Assembly: GCA_964649745.1 (NCBI GenBank)
Contig: CAZYQI010000018.1
Coordinates: 5,864 to 69,863 of the forward strand
DNA from: CAZEHS01 sp964649745
GTDB taxonomy: Bacteria; Bacillota; Clostridia; Peptostreptococcales; Acidaminobacteraceae
DNA: 64,000 nucleotides
Direction: 5' to 3'
Shown: one piece after another, positions 53,046 to 60,709 of the stretch
Layout: every line of letters begins with the position of its first letter
Numbering within the stretch: position 1 is the first letter of the stretch
Made by a program: the position numbers and the translations under genes
Notes under the pieces: model-generated
Databases searched by the model: none
Told to the model about the DNA's origin: nothing
The model's input: only the letters and a program-made list of their open reading frames with translations

Positions 53046-53186
53046 GACTGTACCCTCTTTCCTTCCTTCGGTAACGGATAATATACCCATTGTATCACTA
53101 TTCTATCGCAATTTCTTGGCTTATCCCCAGCCAATCCGTATTCCCGCACACGGATCCTTTTCTGGGGATCTTCTCTTCGTTTTTTG

Positions 53187-53915
53187 TTATCGGGTGATGC
53201 TTTTGTAATACGTGCATAGCGGTGTCAGCGGACACCGTTCACATTCCGGCTTCCTGGCATTGCAGCAGCGTCGGCCGTGAAAAATAAGAAGATGGTGGCT
53301 ATGAGACCAGCGGGATCTGGGGATAATCTTCATCAGCTGTTGCTCTGTCTTTTCAACCGATTCAGAGACCGCCAGCCCGATGCGGTTGGATACTCGCTGT
53401 ACATGGGTGTCCACAGCAATGGCCGGTACCCCGAAGCCGTTGCTGAGAACCACATTGGCGGTCTTCCGACCTACCCCGGGGAGGGCTGTGAGGGCTTCCA
53501 AGGTTCCCGGAACCTCTCCTCCGTGCCTTTCCAGCAACAACCGGCAGGTTCCCAGGATATTCGGCGCCTTCATCGTATGCAGACCGCAGGATTTTATCCG
53601 TCCTCCCAGCTCCTCCACAGACAGGGTCAGCATGGTCTCCGGGGTGTTGAATTCCTTGAACAGCTCCGCCGTCACCAGGTTCACCCGTACATCGGTGCAC
53701 TGAGCCGACAGGATCGTGGCGATCAGGAGTTCGAACCGATTGGTGAAATCCAGTTCCGGTCTGGCATCAGGGTATGTTTCTTCTAATATATCCAGCACCT
53801 GCAGGGCCTTGGCTTTAGAAATCTGCTTCCTGTCATTGGTTTTCGTTATCATATTTATCATCCGATCGGTATGTAAAATCCCCACCCGATACTTCCTTTC
53901 TGTACGTTCTGCCAT
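53187..53915 (-). CDS. nth: Endonuclease III
   Basis: A DNA glycosylase/AP lyase that removes oxidised pyrimidines. Conserved core: LIATILSAQCTDVRVN, the helix-hairpin-helix ALPGVGRKTANVVLSNGFG with the catalytic Lys, AVDTHVQRVSNRIG with the catalytic Asp, and the C-terminal iron-sulfur cluster Cys set CNARKPECERCPLTPLC. The core begins at about residue 30 of this call, so an internal start (for example at 53861) is possible. The ATG at 53951 overlaps a TATAAT box and is unlikely. I give the ATG at 53915 (242 residues) as a compromise. Confidence 0.9.
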   Translation of the reverse strand: MAERTERKYRVGILHTDRMINMITKTNDRKQISKAKALQVLDILEETYPDARPELDFTNRFELLIATILSAQCTDVRVNLVTAELFKEFNTPETMLTLSVEELGGRIKSCGLHTMKAPNILGTCRLLLERHGGEVPGTLEALTALPGVGRKTANVVLSNGFGVPAIAVDTHVQRVSNRIGLAVSESVEKTEQQLMKIIPRSRWSHSHHLLIFHGRRCCNARKPECERCPLTPLCTYYKSITR

Positions 53916-53972
53916 GACGATTCCATGACCTTTCTCCGAGCCTATCCTCATTATAGTACAGACCTCTGCTAT

Positions 53973-54021
53973 AAAAAAGGGACTCCCCCTGCATGCTCGG
54001 CATGTATAGAGGGAGTCCCTT
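53973..54021 (-). terminator. Intrinsic terminator of the methionine gamma-lyase gene
   Basis: AAGGGACTCCC pairs perfectly with GGGAGTCCCTT over 11 bp (about 23-nt loop). A T-rich tail TTTTTTATAG follows on the minus strand, 22 bp past the stop. Confidence 0.85.
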
Positions 54022-54043
54022 GGATCGGTTGGAATTTTAACTG

Positions 54044-55243
54044 TTACAGGATCCGGTTCAGTGACTGTTCCAAATCCGCAATGATGTCGTTGACATTCTC
54101 AAGGCCCACAGCCAGACGCACCATCCCATCGGTGATGCCCGCATCCAGCCGTTCTTCCGGGGAATAGGGAGAATGGGTCATGGATGCCGGATGGGAAATC
54201 AAGGTTTCAGCGTCTCCCAGGCTGACAGCCAGCTTACACAGCTCCACATTGTTCATCACCGTGATGCCTTCCTGTACTCCGCCCTTAAGCTCAAAGGTGA
54301 TGATGGCGCCGGGCAGACTCATCATCTTCTTTGCCAGTTCGTACTGCGGGAAGTTCTTCAGGCCGGGGTAGTACACTTTTTCAACTGCCGGATGGGTTTC
54401 AAGGAATTCGGCAACGGTCTGGGCGTTTTGGCAGTGCTTCTCCATGCGGATTTCCAGGGTCTTCATGCCCCGAATGATCAGGAAGGCATCAAATGGGCTC
54501 ATGGAAGCGCCGGTCATATCCTTTACCCCGAAGAGGCGAACGTTGGTGATGTATTCCAGGGAGCCCACCACGAAGCCTGCGATGACATCGCCGTGACCGT
54601 TGAGGAATTTGGTTCCGGAGTGGACCACGATATCGGCGCCCATTTCCAGTGGCCGTTGGATGTAGGGGGTGCAGAAGGTGTTGTCCACCATGACCACACA
54701 GCCTTCCTGGCTGTGGGCAATTTTGCTGATGGCCTCGATATCCGCCAGCTCCAGGGTGGGGTTGACGGGAGACTCCAGATAAACCAGCTTGGTGTTGGGC
54801 TTCATGGCCTTCCGAACGTTTTCCGGATCGGTGGTGTCAACGAAGGTCACCTCAACACCATAGCGGGAAATGCCGTGGTTAAGGAATGCAAAGGTACAGC
54901 CGTAAAGGGTCTTGGCTGACACGATATGATCCCCGGCCTTAAGGAGCGTCCAGATGGCGGAGGAGATGGCGCCGATTCCGGAAGCCGTAGCGATGGCTGC
55001 CTCGCCCCCTTCCAGCATGGCCAGTTTTTCTTCCAGATGGGTGCAGGTGGGGTTCCCAAGGCGGGAGTAGATATAACCCCCCTCTTCCAGAGCAAACCGT
55101 CTGCCCCCTTGCTCTGCGTTATCAAAAATGAAGGTGGCTGTCTGATGGATCGGCGTTGCCAAGGCCCCGTACTGATCTTTTTTATGTCCTGCGTGTATCG
55201 ATCGTGTTGCAAAGCCTGCATTTCTCATCTTATTGTCGTCCAT
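54044..55243 (-). CDS. megL: Methionine gamma-lyase
   Basis: A PLP enzyme of the Cys/Met metabolism family. Methionine gamma-lyase splits methionine into methanethiol, ammonia and 2-oxobutyrate. The 399-residue protein has the PLP-lysine segment HSGTKFLNGHGDVIAG and the Tyr/Arg segment YIYSRLGNPT. It also has AKTLYGCTFAFLNHG, whose Cys is the residue that distinguishes methionine gamma-lyase from cystathionine lyases and synthases. C-terminal segment: SLGDAETLISHPASMTHSPYSPEER. Start: ATG with GGGGAGGAAA. A strong sigma-54-type promoter lies 110 bp upstream. Confidence 0.88.
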   Translation of the reverse strand: MDDNKMRNAGFATRSIHAGHKKDQYGALATPIHQTATFIFDNAEQGGRRFALEEGGYIYSRLGNPTCTHLEEKLAMLEGGEAAIATASGIGAISSAIWTLLKAGDHIVSAKTLYGCTFAFLNHGISRYGVEVTFVDTTDPENVRKAMKPNTKLVYLESPVNPTLELADIEAISKIAHSQEGCVVMVDNTFCTPYIQRPLEMGADIVVHSGTKFLNGHGDVIAGFVVGSLEYITNVRLFGVKDMTGASMSPFDAFLIIRGMKTLEIRMEKHCQNAQTVAEFLETHPAVEKVYYPGLKNFPQYELAKKMMSLPGAIITFELKGGVQEGITVMNNVELCKLAVSLGDAETLISHPASMTHSPYSPEERLDAGITDGMVRLAVGLENVNDIIADLEQSLNRIL

Positions 55244-55352
55244 TTCAATTTCCTCCCCAGATTTAGAAGCATGGTGGTAAAAGCGAAAGAATACGCAGCC
55301 ACGGATAAGATGTGTTTATCATCGCTTTTCTAGCGGTGCTAATACCTATCTC

Positions 55353-55371
55353 ATTGCAACCCTTGTGCCAA
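55353..55371 (-). promoter_or_regulatory. Sigma-54 promoter of megL
   Basis: The minus strand reads TTGGCACAAGGGTTGCAAT, a full match to the -24/-12 consensus TGGCAC-N5-TTGCA. It points toward megL with about a 105-nt leader. A possible activator site, the palindrome AACCGGTT (55440-55447), lies about 70 bp upstream. Confidence 0.85.
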
Positions 55372-55473
55372 ATGACAATTCGTATATTGTATTCTTTTAC
55401 AGACTCACAGAATCGCCCGGGGGAGGGATTTAATCGAGAAACCGGTTGGAATTTTCAGAATAGGATAACAAAA

Positions 55474-55524
55474 TGGCACGAAAAGATTCCAAAACCCTTC
55501 GGGGTGTGGAATCTTTTCGTGCCA
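55474..55524 (-). terminator. Intrinsic terminator of the ACT-PAS sigma-54 activator gene
   Basis: A perfect 17-bp stem (TGGCACGAAAAGATTCC at 55474-55490 with its complement at 55508-55524) has a 17-nt loop; TTTTGTT follows on the minus strand. Confidence 0.88.
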
Positions 55525-55542
55525 CGGTTCAATATGTTTCCA

Positions 55543-57108
55543 TCAGTAATGATAGCGTTTAAGTTTGTTCAACAGGGTGGTGTGAGAGACACCAAGCCGC
55601 TTTGCCGCACTGCGGCAGCTCTTTTCCCTTTCCATGACCTGCCGGATGACCTCCTGTTCACACCGTTCGACAGCTTCCCTCAACGTTGGGCCCTCTCCCT
55701 CAACAGGGGCCTTCCATCCTGTCATGGCAGCGGTATTGACGGTGGGAGTGTCCAGATACAGATCCCTCATGGTAAGCAGTTCCCCCTCGCACAGGTTCAT
55801 GGCCCGCTCCACTGTATTCTGAATCTGGCGGATATTTCCCGGCCATTCCTGCTGCATCAGGTAGCCGATAAAGTCCTGTCGGGCGCCGAGGATGCTTCGG
55901 TTAAGCCTTCGGTTCAGCTTCTGTATGAAGAAGTGAACCAATAGGGGGATATCCTCCCTTCGGGAGGCCAGGGAAGGGATCGCAATGGGAATCACGTTGA
56001 GGCGATAGTAAAGATCCTCCCTGAACTGCTTTTTTTGCATCATCTCTTCAAGATTACGGTTCGTTGCCACCACCACCCGCACATCCACCGACTCTTCCCG
56101 GTTTCCGCCCACCCGGCGGACCCGCCCTTCCTGAAGCACCCGAAGGAGCTTGGCCTGAATCACCGGTGTCAGTTCACCAATCTCGTCCAGAAACAGCGTT
56201 CCCCCGCTGGCTTCGCTGAAAAGACCTGCCCTTCCGGTGGCCGACGCTCCGGTAAAGCTTCCCTTCTCGTAGCCGAACAGCTCACTTTCAAGCAGGCTTT
56301 CCGGCAGCGCGGCGCAGTTCAGGGTCACATAGCCGCCCTTCCGGCCGCTGAGCTCATGGATGGCCCGGGCAAAGAGCTCCTTTCCCGTTCCGCTCTCACC
56401 CCGGAGCATCACGGTGGAGTTGCTTCTGGCAACGGTGCAGATGGTTTTCTTTATCTGTTCCAGGGACCGGCTGTTTCCGATGATTTCCTTGAAGGCTGAT
56501 TCTTCTTCTGTGGAAATGATGCTGGCCAGCTCCCGTACCTTGTTGGTATCCTTGATGGAGGCCACAGCACCGATCATGATGCCGTTATCATCCCGGATGA
56601 CGCGACCGGTGGACACATAGCTGATTTGACCCGATACGCTCTCCATGACGGCTTCCAGATGATCGTAATCCGTGCCCCGCTCGATCATCCCGGCCAGCAG
56701 GGTTTCACTGCCGATAAGATTGCGGATATCGGTTCCCAGCACAGATTCCTTTGAACAGCCGAACAGTTCTTCGCAGTAGTTGTTGAAAATGGTTATTCCA
56801 TATTTTCCGTCGATGGCGATGACCCCTTCATCCACCGAATCGATGACCGCCATCAGCTTCTTTTCGTCCTTTTCGTGGTCCAACAGTTCAATGTCACGGA
56901 TGGAGGAAACATCCTTTATTTCCCGGATGTCGCCATCCACCTGCCGGCGTATTTCGGGGGTGAGCTCATCGGTCATGATGCAGAGCCTGCCCGGAAAAAC
57001 CTCCACTGAAACGAGGTTGATGCCGCGGCTGCAGAACCGGTTCAGGATATCCAGCGTGATTCCCACCCTGTCCTCGCCCATTATTTCAAATCGGCTGTAT
57101 CTGCCCAT
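55543..57108 (-). CDS. ACT-PAS sigma-54-dependent activator (TyrR-like)
   Basis: A 521-residue enhancer-binding protein. Domains: ACT (about 1-75, RFEIMGEDRVGITLDILNRF), PAS (about 85-185), AAA+ (about 205-440) and a Fis-type helix-turn-helix at the end (AAKRLGVSHTTLLNKLKRY). The AAA+ domain has GESGTGKELFARAIHE, the sigma-54 contact loop ELFGYEKGSFTGA, Walker B GGTLFLDEIGE and the arginine-finger FREDLYYRLNVIPI. The ACT domain suggests amino-acid sensing. It is the best candidate activator of the megL promoter, which lies just downstream. It starts 6 bp after the gntR stop. Confidence 0.93.
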   Translation of the reverse strand: MGRYSRFEIMGEDRVGITLDILNRFCSRGINLVSVEVFPGRLCIMTDELTPEIRRQVDGDIREIKDVSSIRDIELLDHEKDEKKLMAVIDSVDEGVIAIDGKYGITIFNNYCEELFGCSKESVLGTDIRNLIGSETLLAGMIERGTDYDHLEAVMESVSGQISYVSTGRVIRDDNGIMIGAVASIKDTNKVRELASIISTEEESAFKEIIGNSRSLEQIKKTICTVARSNSTVMLRGESGTGKELFARAIHELSGRKGGYVTLNCAALPESLLESELFGYEKGSFTGASATGRAGLFSEASGGTLFLDEIGELTPVIQAKLLRVLQEGRVRRVGGNREESVDVRVVVATNRNLEEMMQKKQFREDLYYRLNVIPIAIPSLASRREDIPLLVHFFIQKLNRRLNRSILGARQDFIGYLMQQEWPGNIRQIQNTVERAMNLCEGELLTMRDLYLDTPTVNTAAMTGWKAPVEGEGPTLREAVERCEQEVIRQVMEREKSCRSAAKRLGVSHTTLLNKLKRYHY

Positions 57109-57114
57109 GGGGTC

Positions 57115-57783
57115 TTAGGCCTCCCGGTTTTTCTGCAGCGCCTCTATGAGGCTTTCCATTGCTGTGCGCATATGTGCTTCCAGATATCGTTTCGCCTGCT
57201 TTGCATCCTGCTTTCGGGCAGCCTCTAAAATTCTCCGATGGGTTTCCTGGGACAGATCATTATGTATGTGGTCCACCAGATAGCGCCGCATATACCGCTC
57301 GATATTGCGGTGAAGGTTGCTGATAAGCTCCAGGAGAAATGCATTTTTGCAGCGGCTGTACAGAATGCTGTGAAAAAGCTGGTTGTCTTCACTGAGAGCC
57401 TTTCCTGAAACACCCTGATCAAGCCTTGCCACCACCGCATCCGCCTGCTTGAAATCCTCCAATGTCAGGCTGGGGATGGACAGCTCCAACGCACCCACTT
57501 CGATGAATATCCGGGTTTCAAAAATATCCCGCACCTTTTCCAGGGACAGTTCACTGACAAAAGCCCCTTTGTTTGTGATGAAGGTGACCAATCCCTCGGA
57601 CTCCAAATTCCGGAGGGCTTCACGAGCCGGTATCAGGCTGCTTTCGAAACGCTGGGCGATTTCTTCCTGTTTGAGCTTGTCTCCAGCCTGAAGTTCACCG
57701 TTTAAAATAGCTTCACGCAGTTCCTCGGCAATGACCGCCGGGAGATTCTTGTATGTTCTGGGTCCTCGGGTTACTGGGTACAT
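57115..57783 (-). CDS. GntR-family regulator, FadR/FCD type
   Basis: A 222-residue regulator with an N-terminal winged helix (about 15-80: AIAxx-type EELREAILNGELQAGDKLKQ, then EEIAQRFESSLIPAREALRNL). Its helical FCD ligand domain (about 90-215) has the usual metal/ligand residues in DNQLFHSILYSRCKN and THRRILEAARKQD. FCD regulators commonly respond to carboxylic or amino acids. It is co-transcribed with the ACT-PAS activator and faces the second activator gene. Start: ATG with GAGAGAGGA. Confidence 0.92.
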   Translation of the reverse strand: MYPVTRGPRTYKNLPAVIAEELREAILNGELQAGDKLKQEEIAQRFESSLIPAREALRNLESEGLVTFITNKGAFVSELSLEKVRDIFETRIFIEVGALELSIPSLTLEDFKQADAVVARLDQGVSGKALSEDNQLFHSILYSRCKNAFLLELISNLHRNIERYMRRYLVDHIHNDLSQETHRRILEAARKQDAKQAKRYLEAHMRTAMESLIEALQKNREA

Positions 57784-57822
57784 GGAATATCCTCTCTCGC
57801 TTGAGTAAGAAACAGATGATTC

Positions 57823-57844
57823 GTTGTGTCTAGTTTACTACAAC
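57823..57844 (-). promoter_or_regulatory. Candidate operator upstream of gntR
   Basis: GTTGT and ACAAC are arranged as an inverted repeat with a 12-bp centre, 40-60 bp before the gntR start. Possible autoregulatory site; no direct support. Confidence 0.3.
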
Positions 57845-57941
57845 AAAAGAGAGATGTCCTAAACTTATTAAGACACCGGGCATCCCGCTTCAGATGCCGC
57901 CACCGCGGCTGCGGTTTAAACGATTCAGCCCCTGTATATGA

Positions 57942-57965
57942 TATAATGACTGTGGTTTCGCCACA
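57942..57965 (+). promoter_or_regulatory. Candidate promoter and operator of the second sigma-54 activator gene
   Basis: TATAAT at 57942-57947, with no convincing -35, is followed by TGTGGTTTCGCCACA, a 5-bp inverted repeat at the expected start point. The activator ATG is 30 bp further on. Confidence 0.4.
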
Positions 57966-57994
57966 ACCCATCCATTGACGAAAGGAACGGACCC

Positions 57995-59392
57995 ATGGAT
58001 CAAAATACGATGAACGGTCCTGATGCATATCTGTATTCCCTGCTGTTGGACCATATCAATGATGGAATCAATGCGGTTGATAAGACCGGTCGCCTAATCT
58101 ATGTGAACGCCGTTTCGGCCAATTATGTGGGATTGTCTCCCGCCTCCATGTTCGGAAAGCCGGTTACGGATTTTTATCCGGACGCCGCCCTGGTGGAGGT
58201 CATCCGCACCCATACCCCTGTTCTGAACAAACCGGTGGTTTACCCCGATGGCCGTAAATACCTGGCTTCTGCCTTTCCGCTGTTTGAAAACGGGCATTTT
58301 TCCGGCGGTTACTCCGTTTTTAAAAGCATCGACGATATTGAGGCCTTGAATAAGAAGATCCATTTTCTAGAGCTGCTGGTTCAAGCCCCCCGCCCCAAGG
58401 TCACCTGCCCCTTGATTGGCTCCGATGCCAGTCTGAAGGAGGTTCTGTTGAAAGCGCGGAAGGCGGTAGGGGCCCCCGGCGGCCCCCGTCACTCCATCAT
58501 CACAGGCCCCTCTGGCACAGGAAAAACAGCCCTGGCGGCCTACATACACGATTTCGCCTGCCAGATCGGCATATTGGAAAAGAACGCCCCTTTTGTTGAA
58601 ATCAACTGCGCTCAGTTCATCAATGCCGACATGGCCGCCATGGAGGTCTTCGGTTCTGTGAAGGGGGCCTTCACCGGTTCCCTTGAAAAGCGCGGGCTAT
58701 TCGAAATGGCCGACGGCGGCGTTCTTTTCCTGGATGAAGCCCACGCCCTGGGGCAGCATCAGACCCTTCTGCTTAAAGCGATTGAATCCGGGAAGGTACG
58801 GCGGTTGGGAGGAACGAAGGATATTCCGACCCAGGTCATCCTGATTGCCGCATCGACCCAAAATCTTCAGGAGGTCCTTTTACCGGAGCTTTATCAACGG
58901 CTGGCCCAGAACGAAATGGCCATGCCCGCTTTGGACAGCCGCTCGTTTCAGGAGAAAGCGGAGCTGATGGACTCCTTTGTCCACGCCTATGTGACCAGCG
59001 CCAGGGAACGGAATCAGGTGAACCTGCAGATTGTCTTTGACCCCATCGCCGCGGAGCACCTGTTGAACCGCGGTTATCCCCGTAATATCCGTCAGTTTCG
59101 CGATGCGGTGAACACCGCCATTGACAACGCATCGCCCCTCATCAGTGACATGCACCCCTATGACAGCCTCACCGTCACCGTGTTTCCCAAGCATCTGCCT
59201 CCCGCATCGGATAGCCCTGTTCCTCGGCGAACCCCTGAGAGTAGTCGTCCTTCCGATTTTCCTGTGGAGCGGATCCGATTCCTCCGGGACATGGCCATGG
59301 GACCCCGCCGCATCTCGGAGCTGCTGTCCCGGGAGGGCTACAGCATCCCCTATCACCGGATTGCCTATTACCTGAAAAAAGCGGGATTGTAG
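57995..59392 (+). CDS. PAS-containing sigma-54 activator with divergent catalytic domain
   Basis: A 465-residue protein with N-terminal PAS (about 10-125, LLLDHINDGINAVDKTGRLIYVN) and AAA+ (about 135-380). The AAA+ domain has Walker A GPSGTGKTALAAYIHD, sigma-54 loop VKGAFTGSLEKRG, and Walker B GGVLFLDEAHALG. The sequence is less conserved than in its neighbour. The loop ends in Ser rather than Ala, and the arginine-finger segment reads LLPELYQRLAQNEMAM, lacking the first Arg of the usual FREDLYYRL. The C-terminus (ISELLSREGYSIPYHRIAYYLK) is a non-Fis helix-turn-helix. Start: ATG with AAAGGAAC. It may be an active variant or a sigma-54 modulator. Target unknown; the oxidoreductase operon is the nearest candidate. 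Confidence 0.85.
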   Translation: MDQNTMNGPDAYLYSLLLDHINDGINAVDKTGRLIYVNAVSANYVGLSPASMFGKPVTDFYPDAALVEVIRTHTPVLNKPVVYPDGRKYLASAFPLFENGHFSGGYSVFKSIDDIEALNKKIHFLELLVQAPRPKVTCPLIGSDASLKEVLLKARKAVGAPGGPRHSIITGPSGTGKTALAAYIHDFACQIGILEKNAPFVEINCAQFINADMAAMEVFGSVKGAFTGSLEKRGLFEMADGGVLFLDEAHALGQHQTLLLKAIESGKVRRLGGTKDIPTQVILIAASTQNLQEVLLPELYQRLAQNEMAMPALDSRSFQEKAELMDSFVHAYVTSARERNQVNLQIVFDPIAAEHLLNRGYPRNIRQFRDAVNTAIDNASPLISDMHPYDSLTVTVFPKHLPPASDSPVPRRTPESSRPSDFPVERIRFLRDMAMGPRRISELLSREGYSIPYHRIAYYLKKAGL

Positions 59393-59417
59393 GGCTTACG
59401 CCTTACAATCCCGCTTT
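59378..59417. terminator. Bidirectional hairpin terminator between convergent genes
   Basis: A perfect 14-bp stem (AAAGCGGGATTGTA with TACAATCCCGCTTT) has a 12-nt loop and overlaps the stop codon of the plus-strand activator gene. On the minus strand six T follow, so it is the more typical terminator for transcripts arriving from the oxidoreductase operon and the structured element. Confidence 0.8.
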
Positions 59418-59440
59418 AAACTGATGAACAAGATTCTCTC

Positions 59441-59723
59441 GAAGGAAATTTCTCTGTACGGAGCAACCTAACGGAGGTTGGCAAGAAAATAGAACGAGGG
59501 CTGAAGCCGTTAGAAATTCACTGTCCTGATTCAGCAGGCTGCACGAATCTTGATTCGTTGCAGATCGCTAATGTCTCAAAGGGCTCAACCAATCCAAATC
59601 TGAGATTTGGTTATTGTGTTGAAGACCGTGAGGCCCGAAGTGAGTTTGAATTTCTGCGAAAGACCTGTTCGTTATTTTCTCCAACCAGAGTTCAAAGTTG
59701 CGTAGTACAGAGAATTTTTCTTC
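59441..59723. ncRNA. Large structured element of unknown class
   Basis: No credible gene lies in 59419-59773. The ends 59441-59459 and 59705-59723 pair at 18 of 19 positions, continued by GCAAC (59463-59467) with GTTGC (59697-59701). Nested inside are AGAAAATA (59484-59491) with TATTTTCT (59673-59680) and AGAAATTCA (59512-59520) with TGAATTTCT (59647-59655). Local hairpins lie at 59499-59508 (UGAA loop), 59525-59538, 59539-59563 and 59586-59621. The loop TAACGG (59469-59474) can pair with CCGTTA (59507-59512), a possible pseudoknot. One G-T pair in the closing stem slightly favours the plus strand; the terminator at 59378 favours the minus strand. Confidence 0.65.
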
Positions 59724-59773
59724 AAGCTGAAGCAGGATTCCAAGACCTCATTTTCAGCAAGTAAGCCGCCGTT

Positions 59774-60709
59774 TCATTCTGCGCAGCGCTTCCGGAGCGC
59801 CTCCCATTTGCGGTCGATTTCTGTCTGAATGTGGTGGATGATTTCCTCGTTGCCTTTTTTGAACAGATGCTTGAAGCGCCCCTGAGGCTTCATGAAATCC
59901 TCGACGGGCAGCTTTTTTGCAGGATTATACGTCAACCTCCATTTCCCCTCTACGACTTCATACATGGGCCAGTAGCACGTATCCACCGCCAGTTTGCAGA
60001 TTTTCATCAGGTCGGAGGCCTCGTAACGCCATCCTCTTGGGCAGGGGGCCAGCACATTCAGGAAAGCCGCACCGGAGGTATGGATCCCCTTATCGGCCTT
60101 TTCATGGAGATCCTTGAGGTTGCCGACAAAGGTGGTTTGGCCAATGTAGGGAATACCATGGGCGGCCATGACCTCGCTCATGTCCTTGCGGTTCTGGGCC
60201 TTGCCCTGAGAAATCTCACCCACGGGAGTGGTAGTGGTATCTGCATAGGCCGGAGTTGCCGAAGACCGCTGTACCCCTGTGTTCATATACGCCCCGTTGT
60301 CGTAGCAGACATAAAGCATGTCATGGTTGCGCTCCATAGCTCCGGACAGGGATTGGAAGCCGATGTCGTACGTGCCCCCGTCGCCGCCGAAGGCGATGAA
60401 CTTGTAATCCTTCTTGACCTTGCCGCTCTTCCTGAGCGCCCGGTATGCCGCCTCAACGCCGCTGGTGGTAGCCGCCGCGTTCTCAAAGGCGTTATGGATG
60501 AAAGAGTCCTTCCAGGAGGTGTAGGGGTACATGAAGGTTGAAACCTCCAGGCAGGAGGTTGCACAACCGATTACCGCCTCTTCATTGGGGGCCATAGCCC
60601 GCAGAACTCCCCGTACCGCCACCGGAGCTCCGCAGCCGGCACACATCCGGTGACCGCCCTCAAGACGCTCCGGCCGATTCATTATCGTTTTCAGGTTATA
60701 ATTATCCAT
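59774..60709 (-). CDS. porB: 2-oxoacid:ferredoxin oxidoreductase, beta (TPP) subunit
   Basis: The thiamine-diphosphate subunit of a four-subunit pyruvate-type 2-oxoacid:ferredoxin oxidoreductase. The ATG at 60709 (MDNYNLKTIMNRPERLEGGH) has GGGGAGGG upstream and gives 311 residues. It has cluster-ligand Cys in RMCAGCGAPVAVRG and CATSCLEVST. The TPP/Mg motif is GGDGGTYDIGFQSLSGAMER with YDNGAYMNTGVQRSSATP, close to pyruvate-type PorB. It overlaps the alpha gene by 8 bp. Whether pyruvate or 2-oxobutyrate is the main substrate cannot be read from sequence. Confidence 0.93.
   Translation of the reverse strand: MDNYNLKTIMNRPERLEGGHRMCAGCGAPVAVRGVLRAMAPNEEAVIGCATSCLEVSTFMYPYTSWKDSFIHNAFENAAATTSGVEAAYRALRKSGKVKKDYKFIAFGGDGGTYDIGFQSLSGAMERNHDMLYVCYDNGAYMNTGVQRSSATPAYADTTTTPVGEISQGKAQNRKDMSEVMAAHGIPYIGQTTFVGNLKDLHEKADKGIHTSGAAFLNVLAPCPRGWRYEASDLMKICKLAVDTCYWPMYEVVEGKWRLTYNPAKKLPVEDFMKPQGRFKHLFKKGNEEIIHHIQTEIDRKWEALRKRCAE

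Noticed and set aside
59441..59723. Group I or group II intron, tmRNA or RNase P RNA
   Set aside because: No domain V, no P7/guanosine-site or P3-P8 core, no tmRNA ends or CCA, and no RNase P conserved boxes could be found.
59558..59764. 68-codon plus-strand open frame in the structured element
   Set aside because: It lacks a ribosome site and its codons coincide with the arms of perfect hairpins, so the sequence is better explained as RNA or DNA structure.
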